From Amyelois transitella (taxonomy: Eukaryota > Arthropoda > Insecta > Lepidoptera > Pyralidae): a stretch of DNA of 64,000 nt. Below, in pieces: positions 45,426 to 60,400 of this stretch. Location of the stretch: assembly GCF_032362555.1 (NCBI RefSeq), contig NC_083508.1, forward strand, positions 12,739,001 to 12,803,000. The letters run 5' to 3'. Positions within the stretch are counted from its first letter, which is position 1. Every line of letters begins with the position of its first letter. Position numbers and translations under genes: made by a program. The notes beneath the pieces were generated by a model, which searched no databases, was not told the DNA's origin, and saw only the letters and a list, made by a program, of their open reading frames with translations.

Positions 45426-48400
45426 ATGTTGGAAGGATTAGTGGCTTGGGTTCTGAACAACTACCTCGGCAAGTATGTGGAGAATTTGAACACAGATCAG
45501 CTGAGTGTAGCACTTCTCTCTGGTAAGTCAGAATGAAAGTTGCCTAATTAATCATACATAAATATATTCACGTCTTTATCCCTTACGTTGTAGGCAGAGT
45601 CAACAGTCACGCAAAGACTAAAAGGTCACAATCAGCTGTATGACATAATGATGGAATTAAGATTCAAATAGTGACTGACAGCCCATCACCTAAATAATCC
45701 TTCGTTTTTGTAGCCTGTCCCTTAGTCGCTTTTAACGCCATCCATGGGAAGAGATGGAGTGTTCCTATTCTAAAGTGGCAGGAACCACACAGCCAATTTA
45801 TCATGTTACCTACAATATTTCATAGTCAGGAAAAACCATTTCTTTTGCTTTACCAATTGGAAAAAAAAAATCAGAAAACTTGTTTCCATACTGTTGACTA
45901 TATAAATATGTCATGCTGTAAATTATATTTGGTAAAACACAATAGGTATATTAGGATAGTTTAACAGACTCCATTCCCTGAAACATCAATATAAACAAGG
46001 AGATCAGTGTATCAAATACCTATATAAACTTTAAAAAATTAAGTAAACAATTCAATTCAATTCATTTATTTGCTTAAAACATGGTTATAAAAGATGTCAC
46101 AGTAAATTGTAGTCCTAATACATGTTCTGCTTAAATATAGCATGCAAATATTAAATATATTACAGATTATAATTTCTTATTAATTTGTGCTAGAATAAGT
46201 GTCAATATTATAAAATCATGTCAATAATGTCAAAATTCCAGATACTAGGTCAATAACAATAATAATAGGATTCTGCCAGTCATCTTGTTGGTTGACACAC
46301 GTATTTTCGTAAAATCGCGATATTTAGTGTTTTCCTTATCTGTTCTCTTCCCATTTCATCCTTTACTCGGTTGTGGATACATCACACAATAAGGTAAGTA
46401 ATTTAGTTGTAATTCGCACCTACTCCATCACTCCGTGATGGAGTTAGGTGACGAAGAAGGTCCCCCAGACTGGGGAGGTACGAGTTCTTCTTCTAGGAAG
46501 AAACCCTCTACGCCTCGCCCTTCTTCTTCTCCCCCATCGGACTCCATCCAATCTGTTTATCATCGTCCGGGATTTGAACCGGACTCTATTATTAAATATA
46601 CCGACGAAGACGATGCCCCGTTTATCGTATATGTTACGAGGATGGAACCCGATCCTTCTGCGGGCCTATCTATTAGGCTTCTTAAATTTGCACAATTTTT
46701 ACATCATAATTCTGTCTCCGGTATTAAATCAGGTGGACTTAAGCTCATGGGTAGGAACAAAGTTTCAATCGAATTCACAGATAGGGATTCTGCCAATTCA
46801 TTCCTAGAAAACCCCCTAATCCCAACTAACAAATATATTGCATCTGTACCAAGATTCAATATCTCTCGCATGGGAGTTGTTAGAGATATCCCTACAGACT
46901 GGACCTTGGAGGAATTAATTAATAATATTTCTGTTCCGCCCAACTGTGGTCAGGTAGTAATGGCCAGACGTCTCAACTCCAAATCAAAGAAACCTGACTC
47001 TGCCGTTTCCTGGTTCCCAACCACTACTGTTGTCCTTACTTTCCGTGGACACGTCCTCCCGGAAAGAGTTTTTTGTTTCCATACCTCTCTCCCCGTATCA
47101 GTCTACCTCCTCCCCACAATCCAATGTAGGAACTGCTGTAAATTTGGTCATATCAGCAACCAGTGCCGTTCCAAACCACGATGCTATAGATGTGGCCAAT
47201 TCCAACACTCAGGCGATTCATGCTCCTCAGATGCTTCTATTTCATGTCTATTCTGCGGGAATTCCCATCTAGCTACTGACCCATCTTGCCCCGAACATAT
47301 TAGGCAAAAACAAATAAAAGTTATTATGGCAAATGATAACATTAGTTACTCTGAGGCAGCAACCAAAATTCCTCAAAATCGTTCTTTTTCTCAAGTTGCT
47401 GCTGCAGTTCCCCCAGCTTCCTCCCAATACTACTCCTCCCAATCTCCAGTCTCCTCTCCACAACGCCCTCCAAACCCTCCCCGCTCTTCAACCCCCAATC
47501 TGTCTTCCTCTTACAAAAAAACTATTTCACTTTCCCCTAAAGCCAGACCAGAGCTTGGAAAGTCTTATGACATACAAGCTCTCAGAGAAATTACCTCAAC
47601 TCCTAAATCTTCCCTTCCCAATGGTTGTGCGTGTTCATGCCAACACCAGGACCCTTCCCCTGCTTTATCTCCAAATGATAACCTATTTGAGATATTAGCA
47701 GACGCCCTTATCCAATTTTTATCACGAGATGTTGACATGCTACCGCCCAATACCATTTCTCGTCTTCAACAAATAATTGTACCTATCCTTTCCAAACATA
47801 ATGGACCAAGTTCTTCTTCAGTGGAATACTAGGAGTGTATCAAAAAAAAAACCCGATTTAATGTACTTAATCAAAAGATACAATCCCATTATAGTTGCCA
47901 TTGCTGAAACGTGCCTTAAACGCATGTCTCACTTCCATATCCCACTCTACTCTTGTTTCCGAGATGATAGAGATGATGGTTGGGCAGGCTGTGCTTTGTT
48001 AGTCTCTCAATCCATCACCTTCACTCAAGTTCCTATTCCCCCTCACAGCTCTTCCTTCCATGTTGTTGCTGTGAGAGCCTTAGAAATATCCTTTGTTTCT
48101 GTTTACCTCCCTCACCCTCACCACTCTATTGTCCTGGAACTACAGTCTATTCTATCTTCTATCCCTACTCCCCTTATCATCTTAGGTGACTTTAACATAC
48201 GAAGCACCCTCTGGGGCTGCCCCTTTGACGATTCAATTTTACCTGTCTTTCTTGATCTTCTTGACAACATAAATCTTTGCATTCTAAATGATGGCTCTGT
48301 CACCCGTCGGTCTCCTCCGTCCCAAAATGTTAGTATCCCAGACCTTACCCTAACATCCCCCCAACTTGCTCCTATATTGCTTTGGCGGGTTTTACCTAAT

Positions 48401-51400
48401 TCATACGGTAGTGATCATTTTCCAGTCCTTACCACACTAATTAAATCCATTTCCAAGGTTTCGCCCCTTCCTCCTCTTCTTAAATACAAAACCGAAAAGG
48501 CAGACTGGGACAAGTTCTCAACTTGCCTCAAAGTCCTTACATCCTCCCTTCCCTCTCCCTCAAGCCAAAACTTTTTACAGGCGTATGAAGAGTTCATATC
48601 TGCTGTTATTTCTGCTGCAGATGAAACAATCCCAATTAAAAATGCTTCACACAACAAAATTCCCTCCCCTCCATGGTGGGACTCTGAATGCTCCGAATCT
48701 ATCAGGAAAAGAAACAAAGCTGAGAAAGATTTTAATAGTGACCCCACCTTGACAAATTATTTACTTGTTCGCAAAACAATGGCACAGACTAAGCGTCTAT
48801 TATCTCAAAAAAAACACCTTGGCTGGAAGTCCTTTTGTGAATCCATTTCCCCCAAATCCTCTCTTTCAAGTGTTTGGAAGAAAATTAAATCTTTTAGAAG
48901 AGCTACAGCTCATCAAGACTCCTCTTCTAATGACACTTCACCTTGGCTCAATGATTTTATAAATAGACTTTCCCCTCTAACCGCTCCTGCTTTGGATGAA
49001 CTTCCATACTCTTCATATAACTGTCCTTCCCCAACCATCCTAGATGAACCCTTCTCCCTCCAAGAATTATTATCCGCTTTGGATGGTCTCAAGGATTCCT
49101 CCCCTGGTATTGACGGCATTCCCTTTTCTTTCATTACCAAAGCTCCTCTTCCTTCCAAATTATACCTCCTGTCCATTTTAAATCATATCTTCCTGTCTGG
49201 GTCTGTCCCAGAATCATGGAAGAACCAAATTATTATTCCCATTCTTAAACCTGGGAGGAACCCTCTAGACCCCCTCAGCTATAGACCCATTGCCCTCTCA
49301 TCGGTAATACATAAAATTATGGAACATCTCATCAAAAATCGATTGGAATGGTTTATTGAATCAAAGGGCATACTTCCAAATTCTCAATTTGGCTTTAGAA
49401 GAGGTATGGGAACTCTGGACAGCTTGAGTATCCTGGTCTCTCATATAAGAGTGGCATTCTCTAAAAACGAACATGTGGTAGGCGCTTTTCTTGACATAAC
49501 TTCAGCATATGATAACGTTCAACTTCCTATTCTCAGGCAAAAATTGCATAAGCTGAGTATTCCAGTGAGGCTGATTAATATCATCTGTAATATGCTCATG
49601 GATCGTCACATAATTGTCCGTTTGCAGGGTTCTCTTCTTCCCCCTCGCTCTGTTTGGAAGGGTCTTCCACAGGGCTCTGTACTTAGTCCCATATTGTATA
49701 ATTTATATACTTCTGACCTAGATCAGTCTGTCAATTGCTTTTGCAATATTCTTCAATATGCTGATGATATAGTTCTTTTCGCTTCTTCGGACTCCTTTGA
49801 TGACATTAGCCGTCGTTTAAATTCAGCTCTTTTTTACCTCAACACCTGGTTAGAAGACCATGGATCTATCTATCTCCCCGCTTAAATCAAACTGTGTCGT
49901 CTTTACTCGGAAGAGATCTTTGCCCCTATTAACTGTTTCGATTAATAATGAAACTATCCCTCAAAAAGACAACTGTAAATTTTTAGGAATTACCTTAGAC
50001 TCCAAACTAACAGGTGTTACTCACTTAAACCATGTTGTCCAAAAAGCTGAAAAGGGAGTTAATGTCATGAGGTCTCTCTCTGGAGTCCGCTGGGGCTCTC
50101 ATCCCTATAGTCAAAAATTAATTTATAATGCCCTTGTACGTAGCCATTTTGACTACGGTGCCTTCTTACTAGAACCATGCAACAAATTAGCTTTGGCGAA
50201 ATTAGACAAAATTCAACATAAATGTCTCAGAATTATAACCGGTGCTATGAAATCTTCTCCGACAAATGCCCTTCAGGTTGAATGTTTGGACCCTCCTCTT
50301 GTATTAAGGAGACAATTTTTAGCTGATAGATTTCTTTACAAAACAATCCAATTATTTTCTCACCCCTTATTAGAAATACTTAACTCTCTATCAGACTATT
50401 GTCATACTTCTTCTTATTGGGTTAACAAAGATCACCCGCCTTTGGTTAAAAGCTTCGATAAAATAGATAACTTTCCCCACCCAGTTGCCCAATTCTCCAA
50501 AAATCCTATCTTTGATATTGACTTCCTCCCTCTCATCTTCCAACCTAATGTTCTTCTAAACATAGGACTTTCCAAGAATCTTCCTGGTGCTGATAGGATA
50601 TTCAACCGGATCATTTCTGAGAAATGGTCTGATTGGACACTCATTTTTACGGATGCTTCCAAATTAACTCAGGACTCTAATGTTGGTGCAGCAGTTTGGA
50701 TACCTAAATTCAATCTTTTATTAAGTTTTAAATATTTTTCTAAATCCTCTATATTTACTGGAGAATCCATTGCTCTCTTTGAAGCTGTTCAATTTGTTTT
50801 ATCTCACAATTTGGACAAATCACTTATCCTCTCAGACTCTTTGAGCTGCCTCCAAGATATTTTGAAACGACCCTTCCATGCAAAGGATAACTTTCCAATT
50901 ACCCTGAAAATAAGAGAAGCCTTATTTAATTGTCAATCTTCCAGTATTAATGTAGTTATTGCTTGGATTCCAAGCCATTCAGGAATCAAGGGTAATGAAA
51001 CAGTAGATATGTGGGCTAAACAAGCTTCTACTTCAGGTTCTGACTGCCACAAATTTCATTACTCTCGAGACCTTAGACTTCTAGCTAAACCACAGTTAAT
51101 GACTAATTGGAACAGACAATGGCAACATTCTCGTCAGCAAAAAGGTGTCTGGTATGGAAATATCCAACCTAACTTACCCAAAGTCCCTTGGTTCTTCCGG
51201 CATCGAAACTTGGAGAAGTGGGTAACGTCAGTTATAATCCGAATGCGACTTGGCCATGTATGTATCCCTGTCTTCCTCCATAAACTGCGAATTAGAGATA
51301 CTTCTGTCTGTGAATGTGGCCTGGATGAAGGTAATCTAAATCATATAATTTTCAACTGCCCCAAACTTGTGGTCCATCTTCGTAACATAATTCCGACGAA

Positions 51401-54400
51401 CATTCCCCATCTAAATTTAGACATTAATTCATTTCTTTCTCTTGTCCACACTCGGTTCTGTTATATTATTGCAAAGTTCATAACTAAAAATAACCTAAAA
51501 CTATAGTTCCCATTACAGTATTTTTTTTTCTCTCTCTCTCTCCTACTTCCGAAATCTCTTATTGGGTATATGCCTTGTTTTACATAACTTTTACACCTTA
51601 CACACTCACTTCACATTATAATCATTAACTTGTCTTCTCTTTTACTAACAATACCTACTTGTTGTGTTTGTCTTTTTGTGTTTGTACATTTGTTAACCTT
51701 CCTTTCAGATTGTATACCGTCCAATTTCGTAACTTCGTGTCTCTTCAAACCATGACATTGGCAGAATCACCGAAAGTCCGGTGGAAGCCATAATATAGAA
51801 AAGAAAGAAAAAACAATAAAAATAAAATATATATTTTTTTATAATACTAGTAATGTCTATAGGTTGCGTCTTTCCAAAAATTCTTTTACATTATAAAAAC
51901 ATCTTTCTATTAGCCATTCTTTAATTTTTATGTCAAATTTCTTTATTGGGAGACATTTGATATCCGCCGGAAGGGCATTGAATACTTTGATGCACATCAC
52001 ATAACAGCTTTTCAAATATAGAGCTGTTTGAGGAAGTTTCGGTAGAACTAGTCTGTCTGGATTTCTAGTATTTCTTAGGTATATATCCCTAGCTTTAACA
52101 AATAATTCAGGGTTTAGTTTGACAAACCTACTCAATTCAAGAATATACAAGCAGGGAAGAGTAAGAAGACCAAGTTTCTGATATAAGGGTTTACAAGAGT
52201 GCCATGGGGCTACCCCACACATAGCTCTTATGCATTTTTTCTGCACGATGAAAGCTTTGTCTACTTCTGTAGAGTTACCCCAAAGTATTAAACCATACCT
52301 AAGAACAGAGCTGACATATCCATGATAAGCCGACAACATTGTGCTTTGAGTTGATGTTTTTGATTAATCGATATAGTACATACACAAATCTATTTAATTT
52401 CTTACAAACCTGTTCAATGTGGGCCTTCCAGTCACAGTGTTTGTCCAGCACAATTCCTAAAACACATAAACACACACACACAAACCCTCTTGAAAAAGTA
52501 TGAGGATATATTAAAAAATATATTGTTTCTGTTTTTTGGTTTGTAAGATAAGATACCTGTAAAAATGCATTAAATGACAAGGCGTTATGCAATTTAATAA
52601 GGATTTGTGCAATTGTAAGATTATTACATCCATATAATCCAAAATATCTTTATCCCTAGTGGGTTAGACAGAGGCAACAGTCATCAAAAGGCTGAAAGGC
52701 CACACACAGGCTTCATGATTGAATTGAGATTTAAATAGTGAAAAGTTGCTAGCCGATGATAGGTGATGACCTTAAAGAAGATTTCTAACTTTATTAGCCC
52801 TTCCCTTGGTTGCCTTTGACAACATTCATGGGAAATATATGGAGTGGTCCTATTCTAAAGGACCTGGAACCACATGAAAATTTATTGTAGGAGTATTATT
52901 TTATGTTTAACATTTAAAAATAAAGTCAATGTTACAACCAGCATGTTAAAATAGTTAACAGAGAAAAGAGATGAATGCAGGAAGCTCCACTTAATGGTGG
53001 AGTTACATGGACCTTCTTCAATTATATATAAGCTCTTAAATTTAAGAAGAGATTTTTTCAAAAACTCCATAAATATATTGAATATAATTATTACAGGCAA
53101 AGTGGAATTGGAGAACCTGCCCCTAAAAAAAGATGCATTGCGTCACCTTGGCTTGCCGGTGGAGGTCCGGGCTGGCTTCATCGGCAAGGTGCAGCTGCAG
53201 GTGCCCGTGCGCCAGATCCGCTCGGCGCCCTGGCTCATCGCCATCGAGAAGCTGTACCTCGTCGCCGCGCCTGTCAATCTGGATGAGGTAACGTGATTAA
53301 GGATTGTTCGAGATGAGGTCAGAGCGTCGGTGTTCGAATCGGTAAGGTGCATGGTTGAAACGCGATTGGGTATAAAGGCTCTGATTCGAATCCCAGGCGA
53401 CCAATGGCTATTTTCGAAGTTATGACCTAGGTGCTAGTGCAGGTCAATCTGCGCCCGTAACAAAAAGATACAAAGATTCAAAGCCACATTCATCTGTAGT
53501 CTTAATGATGGAATTGACATTCAAATATTGGTTGATCCAGCATGGAAGCTCATTGTTTTTCACATGCTTTGAATGTTATTAGTTTTTCTTAACAATACAT
53601 TCAGTTAATTTAAATTGTGATGACCTTTACAAATAATTCATGACTGATTAAATATTAATTAAGCATTATCATTGTAACATGAACTTGACACGAGAGTGCT
53701 GTTATACCTGAAAAGTATAGGCCAAACAAACATATTTTAACTTGGACTTTGTCACCCATCTGATAAGATAACTGCAGACTTTGACAGATTGCTAGATTAT
53801 GTTTACATATTGTTAGTCATCCTTATCATTATCTAGTACTAAAATCAATTGATCCTATACACCTTGGTGTCATAATTTGTATTTTGAACTGTATGCTTTT
53901 TTTCTTGTTTGTTTTTTTTATACATTTGGTTGACAACAATGTTACAATCTTTAGCTTACGAATTAAATATTTAAGAGGCAATTACAGGTCTTCACTAATA
54001 AAAGCAGTATCAAAAGAATTTTCGGGAATGTCATCTAAATGATCTGTATGATGAGAAAAACAAACAAATGCTTAAGTGCATATGTACTATGAATACCTAA
54101 AAAGTTAAAGAATAGAAACATTTAGTACTTCATCACTAAAATATTTTCCATACAAGAAACGTTTAGCCCTTGCTAGAGAAGTGTTGAAAATATCAATGCC
54201 ACAAAAATGAACTTTGCCTATAAATTTTTCATACTATTGAAAGACGTGTAATCCAATGACTGTTTTGTAATTTGTTATATGCCTTTTTTGCGCAATAAAG
54301 AATTTACAAACAAACAAACTTTTATTGTATGAGACAGAATCAACACAGATTAAGCCATACAGCAAAACATGGTCTACGAGTCATTTTTTTTATTTATTTA

Positions 54401-57400
54401 TACAGAAAAGTTATAGGAATTATAAACACAAGTAACAGTTGTTCATAGTCTTACAAGAAAAATTAATAAAGACAATTATTTTATTTCTGGGAACAAAAGC
54501 AACTACTAAAATACAGCTTATCATTCCGGTGAAGCACAGAACAATATTAATCCTGTTTATCCTGTCTATTAATCAGATTATGTATGCTAAGCTAGCATAG
54601 CCCGCGCGAGGCCGCTTTGTTGCGTGAAATACTATCGCTGTTTCGCATTTTATTATGACGTGAACCGGGACAGCGATAGTTTTTTGCGCTATAGAATCAT
54701 GGTCGCGTATCGCTGGCAAAAACAGCATCTCTAGTCGGATCTAACCCAAGACTGGGTCGCCATTAGCATTGATATCTGTGTGCCATTTGTGTTTCAGTGG
54801 GACAGCACAGTGGAGGCGAACATCGCTCACGACCGCAAGATGGCGCTACTGGACGCGTTGGAGGCACAATGGCGGGCGTCGCACGAGGCCAGCGACGGCG
54901 GGTACTACGCCACCTCGTACTCCTCATGGCTGAGTTACGGCACCGGTTTGCTGGCCAATATCGTGGAGAATCTACAGGTAACTGTGTGGCTCATGATCGA
55001 TAGATGGCGCTAACTTATGAGACCATAGACCAGGACATTACTACGTCACGTCTTTATCCCTCACGGGGTAAATAGAGCCAATAGTTACGCGGTGACTGAA
55101 AGGCTAAAGAATTCAGCATGGAAAGTGACAGGTTGTTAGCAAATCATCTTAAAAAAGAATCCCAAGTTTACTAATTTCGATGATATACAAGGAATCAAAA
55201 GTCTCCCATCTTGGCGTGTTCCCAGTTGCACCAAATTTAATGCACACGTGAAAAAATCATTTGCCACAATGTCCTTACCAACATACATACATATGGTCAC
55301 GACTATATCCCTTGCGGGGTAGACAGAGCCAACAGTCTTGAAAAGACTGAATGGCCACGTTCAGCTATTTGGCTTAATGATAGAATTGAGATTCAAATAG
55401 TGACAGGTTGCTAGCCCAACGCCTCAAAATAATCCAAGTTTGTAAGCCTATCCCTTATTCGCCTATTACGACATCCATGTGAAAGAGATGAAGCGGTCCT
55501 ATTCTTTTTTGTATTGGTGCCGGGAACCACACGGCACCTTCCTTACCAATGTAATATTGATTGTTGTAACAGTTGAAACTGAACGACGTGCACATCCGCT
55601 ACGAGGACGACCTGACGTGCGCGCCGCGCGCGTTCGCGTGCGGGCTGACCGTGGAGTCGCTGACGGCGGAGTCGTGCGACAGCGGCTGGCGGCGCGGCTT
55701 CACGCTGCTGGCGGCCGCCGACGGCTGCTCGTTCAAGCTGCTGGAGCTGCAGCAGCTGGCCGTGTACTGGGACCCCATGCCCGTGCCCTCCGGCATGCTG
55801 CAGCACTGCGAGCTGCCCGACCTCACTGTGAGTGCCCGCATGTTATATCTACATACCTGTACCCTAACGTTGTTTTACAATTTTATTCTGGTTGTATTTT
55901 TTACCTACATATGTATATGCATACTAGAGGCCGCCCGCGACTTCGTCCGCATGGAAACCCTATCAATCCCGCGGGAACTCTGGGATAAAAAGTAGCCTAT
56001 GTGTTATTCTGGGTCTTCAGCTACCTACATACCAAATTTCATGGTAATCGGTTCAGTAGTTTTTGCGTGAAAGAGTAACAAACATCCATATATCCATACA
56101 AACTTTCGCCTTTATAATAGTAGTAGGATGGTCTTTTGGGGTCGACAGAGCCAATAGTCTTGAAAAGACTGAAAGTCCATGATTAACGGTATGGCTTAAT
56201 AATGGAATTTAGTTGTATCTTCACTTGGAAAAAAGTCTGATCTCATATGAAGAAGTAAGATGGGACGATGCACTTCCTGTCTAATCTTGAAAGTTTCTGC
56301 TAAATCTTTAGATATATTGACATGGAACTTAGAAAACTCTTTATTGCATCATCAGAGTAAAACATATGTACAAAACAGCACAAAACAGATAGAGATGTTA
56401 CAAAGGCGGACTTATCGCTAGTGCAATATCTACTCGCCATCCTTTGCACCGTGTCAGTCATATTTGCACCTTTGAACGAACTTTTATAAATAAAATTGAG
56501 ACTGAAATTAAGTCAACTGCTACTGATCAATAAAAAAAGATGTGTGAACGAGCAAGTATGTGTCGGCCAGGTGCGCATGTCGCAGACGTGGACGCGGCCG
56601 CACGCGTACCTGGTGCGGCCCGCGTCGGCGGCGGCGCGCGTGCGGCGCGAGCGCTGCGAGCCGCCGCTGCGCTCGCGCACGCGCCCGCGCGTCTCCGCGC
56701 ACCTCACGCTCGACTCCGTGCTGCTCAACCTCACGTCGGTGAGTTGCCATTTCTAAATGATTTACGTATAATTTTTTAATTGATAATTTGAATACTGGTA
56801 GTTAAAAATGCATTAAACGAAATAAAATGCTTTGGCAATTATTTTTTTTTCAAAAGAAACGCCACCTTTTCCTTTGACGAAGGAAAATAATATCGAAAAC
56901 ACAGTTTTAGTTATAGCAATATAATTTACTAAAATAATGGTTTTAAGTAAGAGAATTGAGCTAAAAATATTCTATTCTATTATTTTAATTTTACGATTTC
57001 AAAGAAAATTCAAATCGACCACTGGTAAGAGAAGATATACATACTTACCAAAAGAACTTAAAAAAATTCGCCAAAAGAGCTTTGTATTCTTTTCTCATTA
57101 TTTCATTTAAAACTATATTATTCAAACAAGTCATTAGCATTGCAAAAATCTCTTCTTCTTCCCAGATCTGTTTTATTACTATGTTTATCTTTATAAGTAT
57201 TTATTATGAAATACAGTATCGTTGAGTTAGTATCTCGTAACTTACTTCGAGGCTACCTCAATCGGTGTAATTCGTCCCGTATATACATATTTATTACTCT
57301 CTCATGATGCCCTCAACGTAAACAGATTTTTGTTCACTCGTAGCGGCAATACAACGAAGCAGTGGGGTGCTCGCTGGGCCTGGAGCGAATAGCGCGCGTG

Positions 57401-60400
57401 CGCGAGAGCCGCGCGTCGCGCCCCGCCGCGCCCGTGCGCGCGCGCGCTCGCGACTGGTGGATCTACGCGCTCGGCAGGCATGTGCCTGCGCACGCTTGTC
57501 AGTATACCAATATCTAAATGAGTTATAAGAGATAAATCTATCTATATTCTTTTTATACTTAAATTAAAAGATTGTCTCATTAGAACACATTGACGCATTT
57601 TAAGATAAATACATACATACATACATAAAATCACGCCTCTTTCCCGGAGGGGTAGGCAGAGACTACCTCTTTCCACTTGCCACGATCTCTGCATACTTCT
57701 TTCGCTTCGTCCACATTCATAACTCTCTTCATACAAGCTCGGCGGTTTCGGGTACTTTTGACCTGACCCTTTACCAGGACGTCCTTAATTTGATCAAGAT
57801 ACGTTCGTCTAGGTCTTCCCACTCCGACCTAGAAATACATAGATATACATATATTTATAAACACGTCTATATCCCTTCCAGAGAAGACAGGGTGAACTGT
57901 ACCAAAACTTGTCTCCCAATTTTATTACATCATAACTAAAATAAGTTCCAAGGACAATTAAATTTTCGATAGCAAACGATGACGTCATATTTTATAATGT
58001 AAAATCCTTTGACATGATTTACATAACGCCCGCCAGATGGCGACAAAGAACACACGTTATGTTAAACAGAATCTAAAATCTCATGTTTATGTATTTTGAC
58101 AGGGACGGAGCCCAAACCAACATGGGAGTCGTGCCTGGAGCAGGCCCGCAGGACGAGGCAGTACGTGGACATCTGCCTGGGCATCCTCAGCAACCCGGCG
58201 GCGTCTCTGCCGGCAGACCGCAAGCTGTTCAAGGACGAGTTCGAGTGGAACACGCCGCTGCACATCCTCAAGCCGCTGCGGGAGGTACAGTGCCAATGAC
58301 ATTGATCATAAAAAAAAGAGACTAAAGAATTTATAAAGGAGCGCCAAGGTTGCGGAGGTCAGGCCGGAGTCGCTTCGTGTTAAAACATGACTTACCCGAT
58401 CCAGGGTTAATAGGTGCATCTCGGGGTCCTTCATAAATAAAAGATGTAAACCGGGGATGATCTTTGGTTTAACTTGAAATATTGTAATAAACCACTGAAC
58501 TTATTGATAAAATAATTTTATAACAATTTGATTAGTACTAGTTATATTATTGCAAATAGCATCTAATGAGCAGCAAAAAATTTTCCTTTTCTTTTTGTAT
58601 GTCTGGCCAGTTATGACAAATTCTGAACAAAACAGAAAAACGTTGTATATTACTAATTATATGAACCAGCTCACCTGTTTAGTCAACATCGCTCTTAGTT
58701 ACTAAACAAGTGTACCCGAAACCAACTAACTTGCATTAAGAGAGTTATAAATGTGGATGTAGCAAACGAAGTATGCAGGGACCATTGCAAGTGGAACGAT
58801 GTAGTCTCTGCCTACCCCGTGATTTATGTGACGTGTCTGTATGTAGTAAACACGAAATCATCTCATTCAGATCGCAATGCGCAAAGTGCCAAAAGCGACG
58901 CCGGTGTCGACGCCGGACATGCCGAGCAGCTCCGGCCGCAGCATGCTGCTGCACTGGTTCCCGCAGTGGTGGGGGTGGTACGGCTCCTCCCCCGCCCCCG
59001 CGCCGCCCGCAGACACCCCCACACCCCCGCCGCCGGACTCCGCCCCCGTGCCGGAGCTAGAAGAAGAGATATTGGATGTTATCGCGGATTCTATTGAGAA
59101 TAACACGTTGTTGAAGAGAGACACCGTGTTTGGGAAGTTCGAGTTTATTTTGAATAAAGGAAGCTTTAATTTGGTGGAGAGCGCGGAGGATGGCGATAAC
59201 ACGTGAGTGTTTTATTTGTTGTAATCTAACCTCGCTGACATGTGTAAACATTTGAAAGTCCTCGCCCGATAACGTCAGTATAACCTGGTCGTCAGCATAG
59301 AGAAGACGTTTGACGATCATTATTAATCTACTCTCAGAGTCTTTTAAATAAGTCAATATTAATCAGTTATGAATACGCTGAACAGCCAAGGTGACGCAAC
59401 ACATCCTCACACATCTTTATCGATGGTTAAACTTTAATCCTTAAATAAAGATTTCAGTCCTCATATCAAGGCTCTGCTCAACTGCTCACTCCATGTTAGT
59501 GCTGACTGCTATTCACTGTTTTATGTTAATAAGGTATTCAATGTATCATCAGGCCGACGGTGGGCGGGGAGCCCCGCGGCATGGAGCTCCAGTTCTCGTG
59601 CGTGTGCGTGCGGCTGGAGTCCCGGCCGCGCGCCGCGTCGCACCTGCTGCACGTGTCGCTGGGCGCCGTGTGCCTGCGCGAGCGCGTCACGCCCGGCTCG
59701 CTGTTCCCCGTGCTCTGTGCGCCGCAGGTATCCCCCGCTCTGTGTTGTGGAGCCCCCCCACGTGTCGCTGGGCGCCGTGTGCCTGCGCGAGCGCGTCACG
59801 CCCGGCTCGCTGTTCCCCGTGCTCTGTGCGCCGCAGGTATCCCCCGCTCTGTGTTGTGGAGCCCCCCCACGTGTCGCTGGGCGCCGTGTGCCTGCGCGAG
59901 CGCGTCACGCCCGGCTCGCTGTTCCCCGTGCTCTGTGCGCCGCAGGTATCCCCCGCTCTGTGTTGTGGAGCCCCCCCACGTGTCGCTGGGCGCCGTGTGC
60001 CTGCGCGAGCGCGTCACGCCCGGCTCGCTGTTCCCCGTGCTCTGTGCGCCGCAGGTATCCCCCGCTCTGTGTTGTGGAGCCCCCCCACGTGTCGCTGGGC
60101 GCCGTGTGCCTGCGCGAGCGCGTCACGCCCGGCTCGCTGTTCCCCGTGCTCTGTGCGCCGCAGGTATCCCCCGCTCTGTGTTGTGGAGCCCCCCCACGTG
60201 TCGCTGGGCGCCGTGTGCCTGCGCGAGCGCGTCACGCCCGGCTCGCTGTTCCCCGTGCTCTGTGCGCCGCAGGTATCCCCCGCTCTGTGTTGTGGAGCCC
60301 CCCCTCGTGTCGCTGGGCGCCGTGTGCCTGCGCGAGCGCGTCACGCCCGGCTCGCTGTTCCCCGTGCTCTGTGCGCCGCAGGTATCCCCCGCTCTGTGTT

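Larger units (their letters stand above)
46268..51830 (+). mobile_element. Nearly full-length LINE (I/R1/LOA-like group, with RNase H) in Vps13D intron 1
   Basis: About 5.5 kb in gene orientation, with a 5' UTR of about 170 bp, ORF1 (zinc-knuckle protein), ORF2 (endonuclease, reverse transcriptase, RNase H), a roughly 320-bp 3' UTR and an A-rich tail (aaagaaagaaaaaacaataa). A short stem (caccg/cggtg, 51768-51783) near the 3' end is conserved in the truncated copy at 27465-27907. RNase H after the reverse transcriptase excludes Jockey, CR1 and RTE types. The 5' boundary is approximate, and no convincing target duplication was found by eye. Confidence 0.85.

Noticed and set aside
49860-51506. 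A separate 548-codon gene starting at 49860
   Set aside because: It is the continuation of the LINE ORF2 after a frameshift; the start lies within the reverse transcriptase.
57476-57482. GC-AG intron donor (AG|gcatgt) for Vps13D exon 6
   Set aside because: It would join to the next exon in the wrong frame; the gtcagt donor after 57497 keeps the Vps13D frame.
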